A stretch of 41,206 nt of DNA from Fontimicrobium_A sp034506455 (GTDB lineage Bacteria > Zhuqueibacterota > Zhuqueibacteria > Residuimicrobiales > Krinioviventaceae). Below, piece after piece: positions 41,030 to 41,206 of this stretch. Position 1 is the first letter of the stretch, and the number at the start of each line of letters is the position of its first letter. Under the pieces are notes generated by a model. The model was not told where the DNA came from, did no database searches, and was given only the letters and a program-made list of their open reading frames with translations. The stretch spans positions 1 to 41,206 of the forward strand of contig JAPDPN010000013.1 in assembly GCA_034506455.1 (NCBI GenBank), read 5' to 3'. Position numbers and translations under genes: made by a program.

Positions 41030-41206
41030 TCAGATCAGAATTGCATCAACGACGAACCTAATGTCTCGCCGATGATGCAGTTTTGATGGTATTGCCGCCT
41101 CTTCGGCAGCAGTAGCCATATGCAACTCTCTGGGTTTTAAGGGAAGAGAACCCGCCTGCCGACTGACCCGCAGAGTGAGGCCGGCACGACCGTTGCATAG
41201 ATCATA
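41030..41206 (-). CDS. Possible 3' end of an unrecognised gene (partial)
   Basis: An open minus-strand frame enters from the right edge and stops at TGA 41032-41030, giving 58 residues ending FVVDAILI. About a third of its codons begin with G. I do not recognise it. If real, it would be convergent to the oxidoreductase gene, with 40965-41029 as the gap; no terminator hairpin is visible there. Chance is a serious alternative. Confidence 0.22.
   Translation of the reverse strand, partial: YDLCNGRAGLTLRVSRQAGSLPLKPRELHMATAAEEAAIPSKLHHRRDIRFVVDAILI

Noticed and set aside
1..41206. tRNA, rRNA, CRISPR arrays or riboswitches
   Set aside because: Reading both strands by eye showed no T-arm consensus, spaced direct repeats or known aptamer core; a covariance-model search would be needed to exclude them fully.

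Overview
The window (41,206 bp) looks like a chromosomal segment of a Gram-negative bacterium from the FCB neighbourhood (Bacteroidota, Calditrichota and candidate-phylum relatives such as KSB1). The evidence is a DUF4835/PorD-like protein, a PorV/FadL-like barrel, a second outer-membrane barrel with a helix-hairpin-helix front end, a lipoprotein, and a YbeY with the Asp-type third metal ligand I recall from Bacteroidota. It is not a typical Bacteroidota: it has DivIVA and YggT, and its intergenic regions carry sigma70-like promoters (TTGATT-N16/17-TATATT) instead of the Bacteroidota TAnnTTTG element. The exact phylum is an inference. I see no tRNA, rRNA, CRISPR array, transposase or integrase, and no gene-free stretch longer than 300 bases.

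Layout. (1) 258-7212, minus strand: yggT, divIVA, a trimeric-type purine nucleoside phosphorylase, a methylthioadenosine phosphorylase, ileS, a dksA/traR-type zinc-finger gene and lspA. This is the classical ylmG-divIVA-ileS-ylyA-lspA neighbourhood with two purine phosphorylases inserted. (2) 7401-17958, plus strand: a compact, AT-rich Wzx/Wzy-type surface polysaccharide locus (chain-length regulator, ligase/polymerase, flippase, aminotransferase, GT4, dehydrogenase, acyltransferase, GT2, initiating sugar-phosphate transferase). Composition changes inside the last gene. (3) 17971-21126, plus strand: serS, a YfcE-type phosphoesterase, pyrF and pyrE, tightly packed and with no visible promoter after the polysaccharide genes. 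(4) 21203-25541: envelope genes, namely the DUF4835-like gene (minus), a divergent PorV-like gene, the HhH-barrel gene and a small unknown gene. (5) 25629-28681: aspS, then a lipoprotein/LysM-protein pair behind two sigma70-like promoters and ahead of a strong terminator. (6) 28776-33798: phoH, pgpH (HD phosphodiesterase), ybeY and a CNNM/CorC gene. (7) 33865-40964: a polytopic membrane protein, a cold-shock protein, a GYF2-MinD ATPase with a four-cysteine tail, a protein with three exact 41-residue repeats, a flippase-like protein, a GT2 and a Gfo/Idh/MocA oxidoreductase.

Most striking observations. The small lipoprotein (27528-27794) and the adjacent LysM protein (27833-28681) both begin, after predicted processing, with coiled coils in the same heptad register, and both place a cysteine at mature residue 30 in a core position after an identical AAEK motif. 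I suggest a lipoprotein/LysM tether, possibly disulfide-linked, joining outer membrane and peptidoglycan. Other points are an isoleucyl-tRNA synthetase with the GXHH variant of the HIGH motif (linked to mupirocin hyper-resistance), a PNP with Asp in place of the purine-specificity Asn, a ComEA-like HhH domain fused to an outer-membrane barrel, and the GYF2-MinD-Cys4 architecture.
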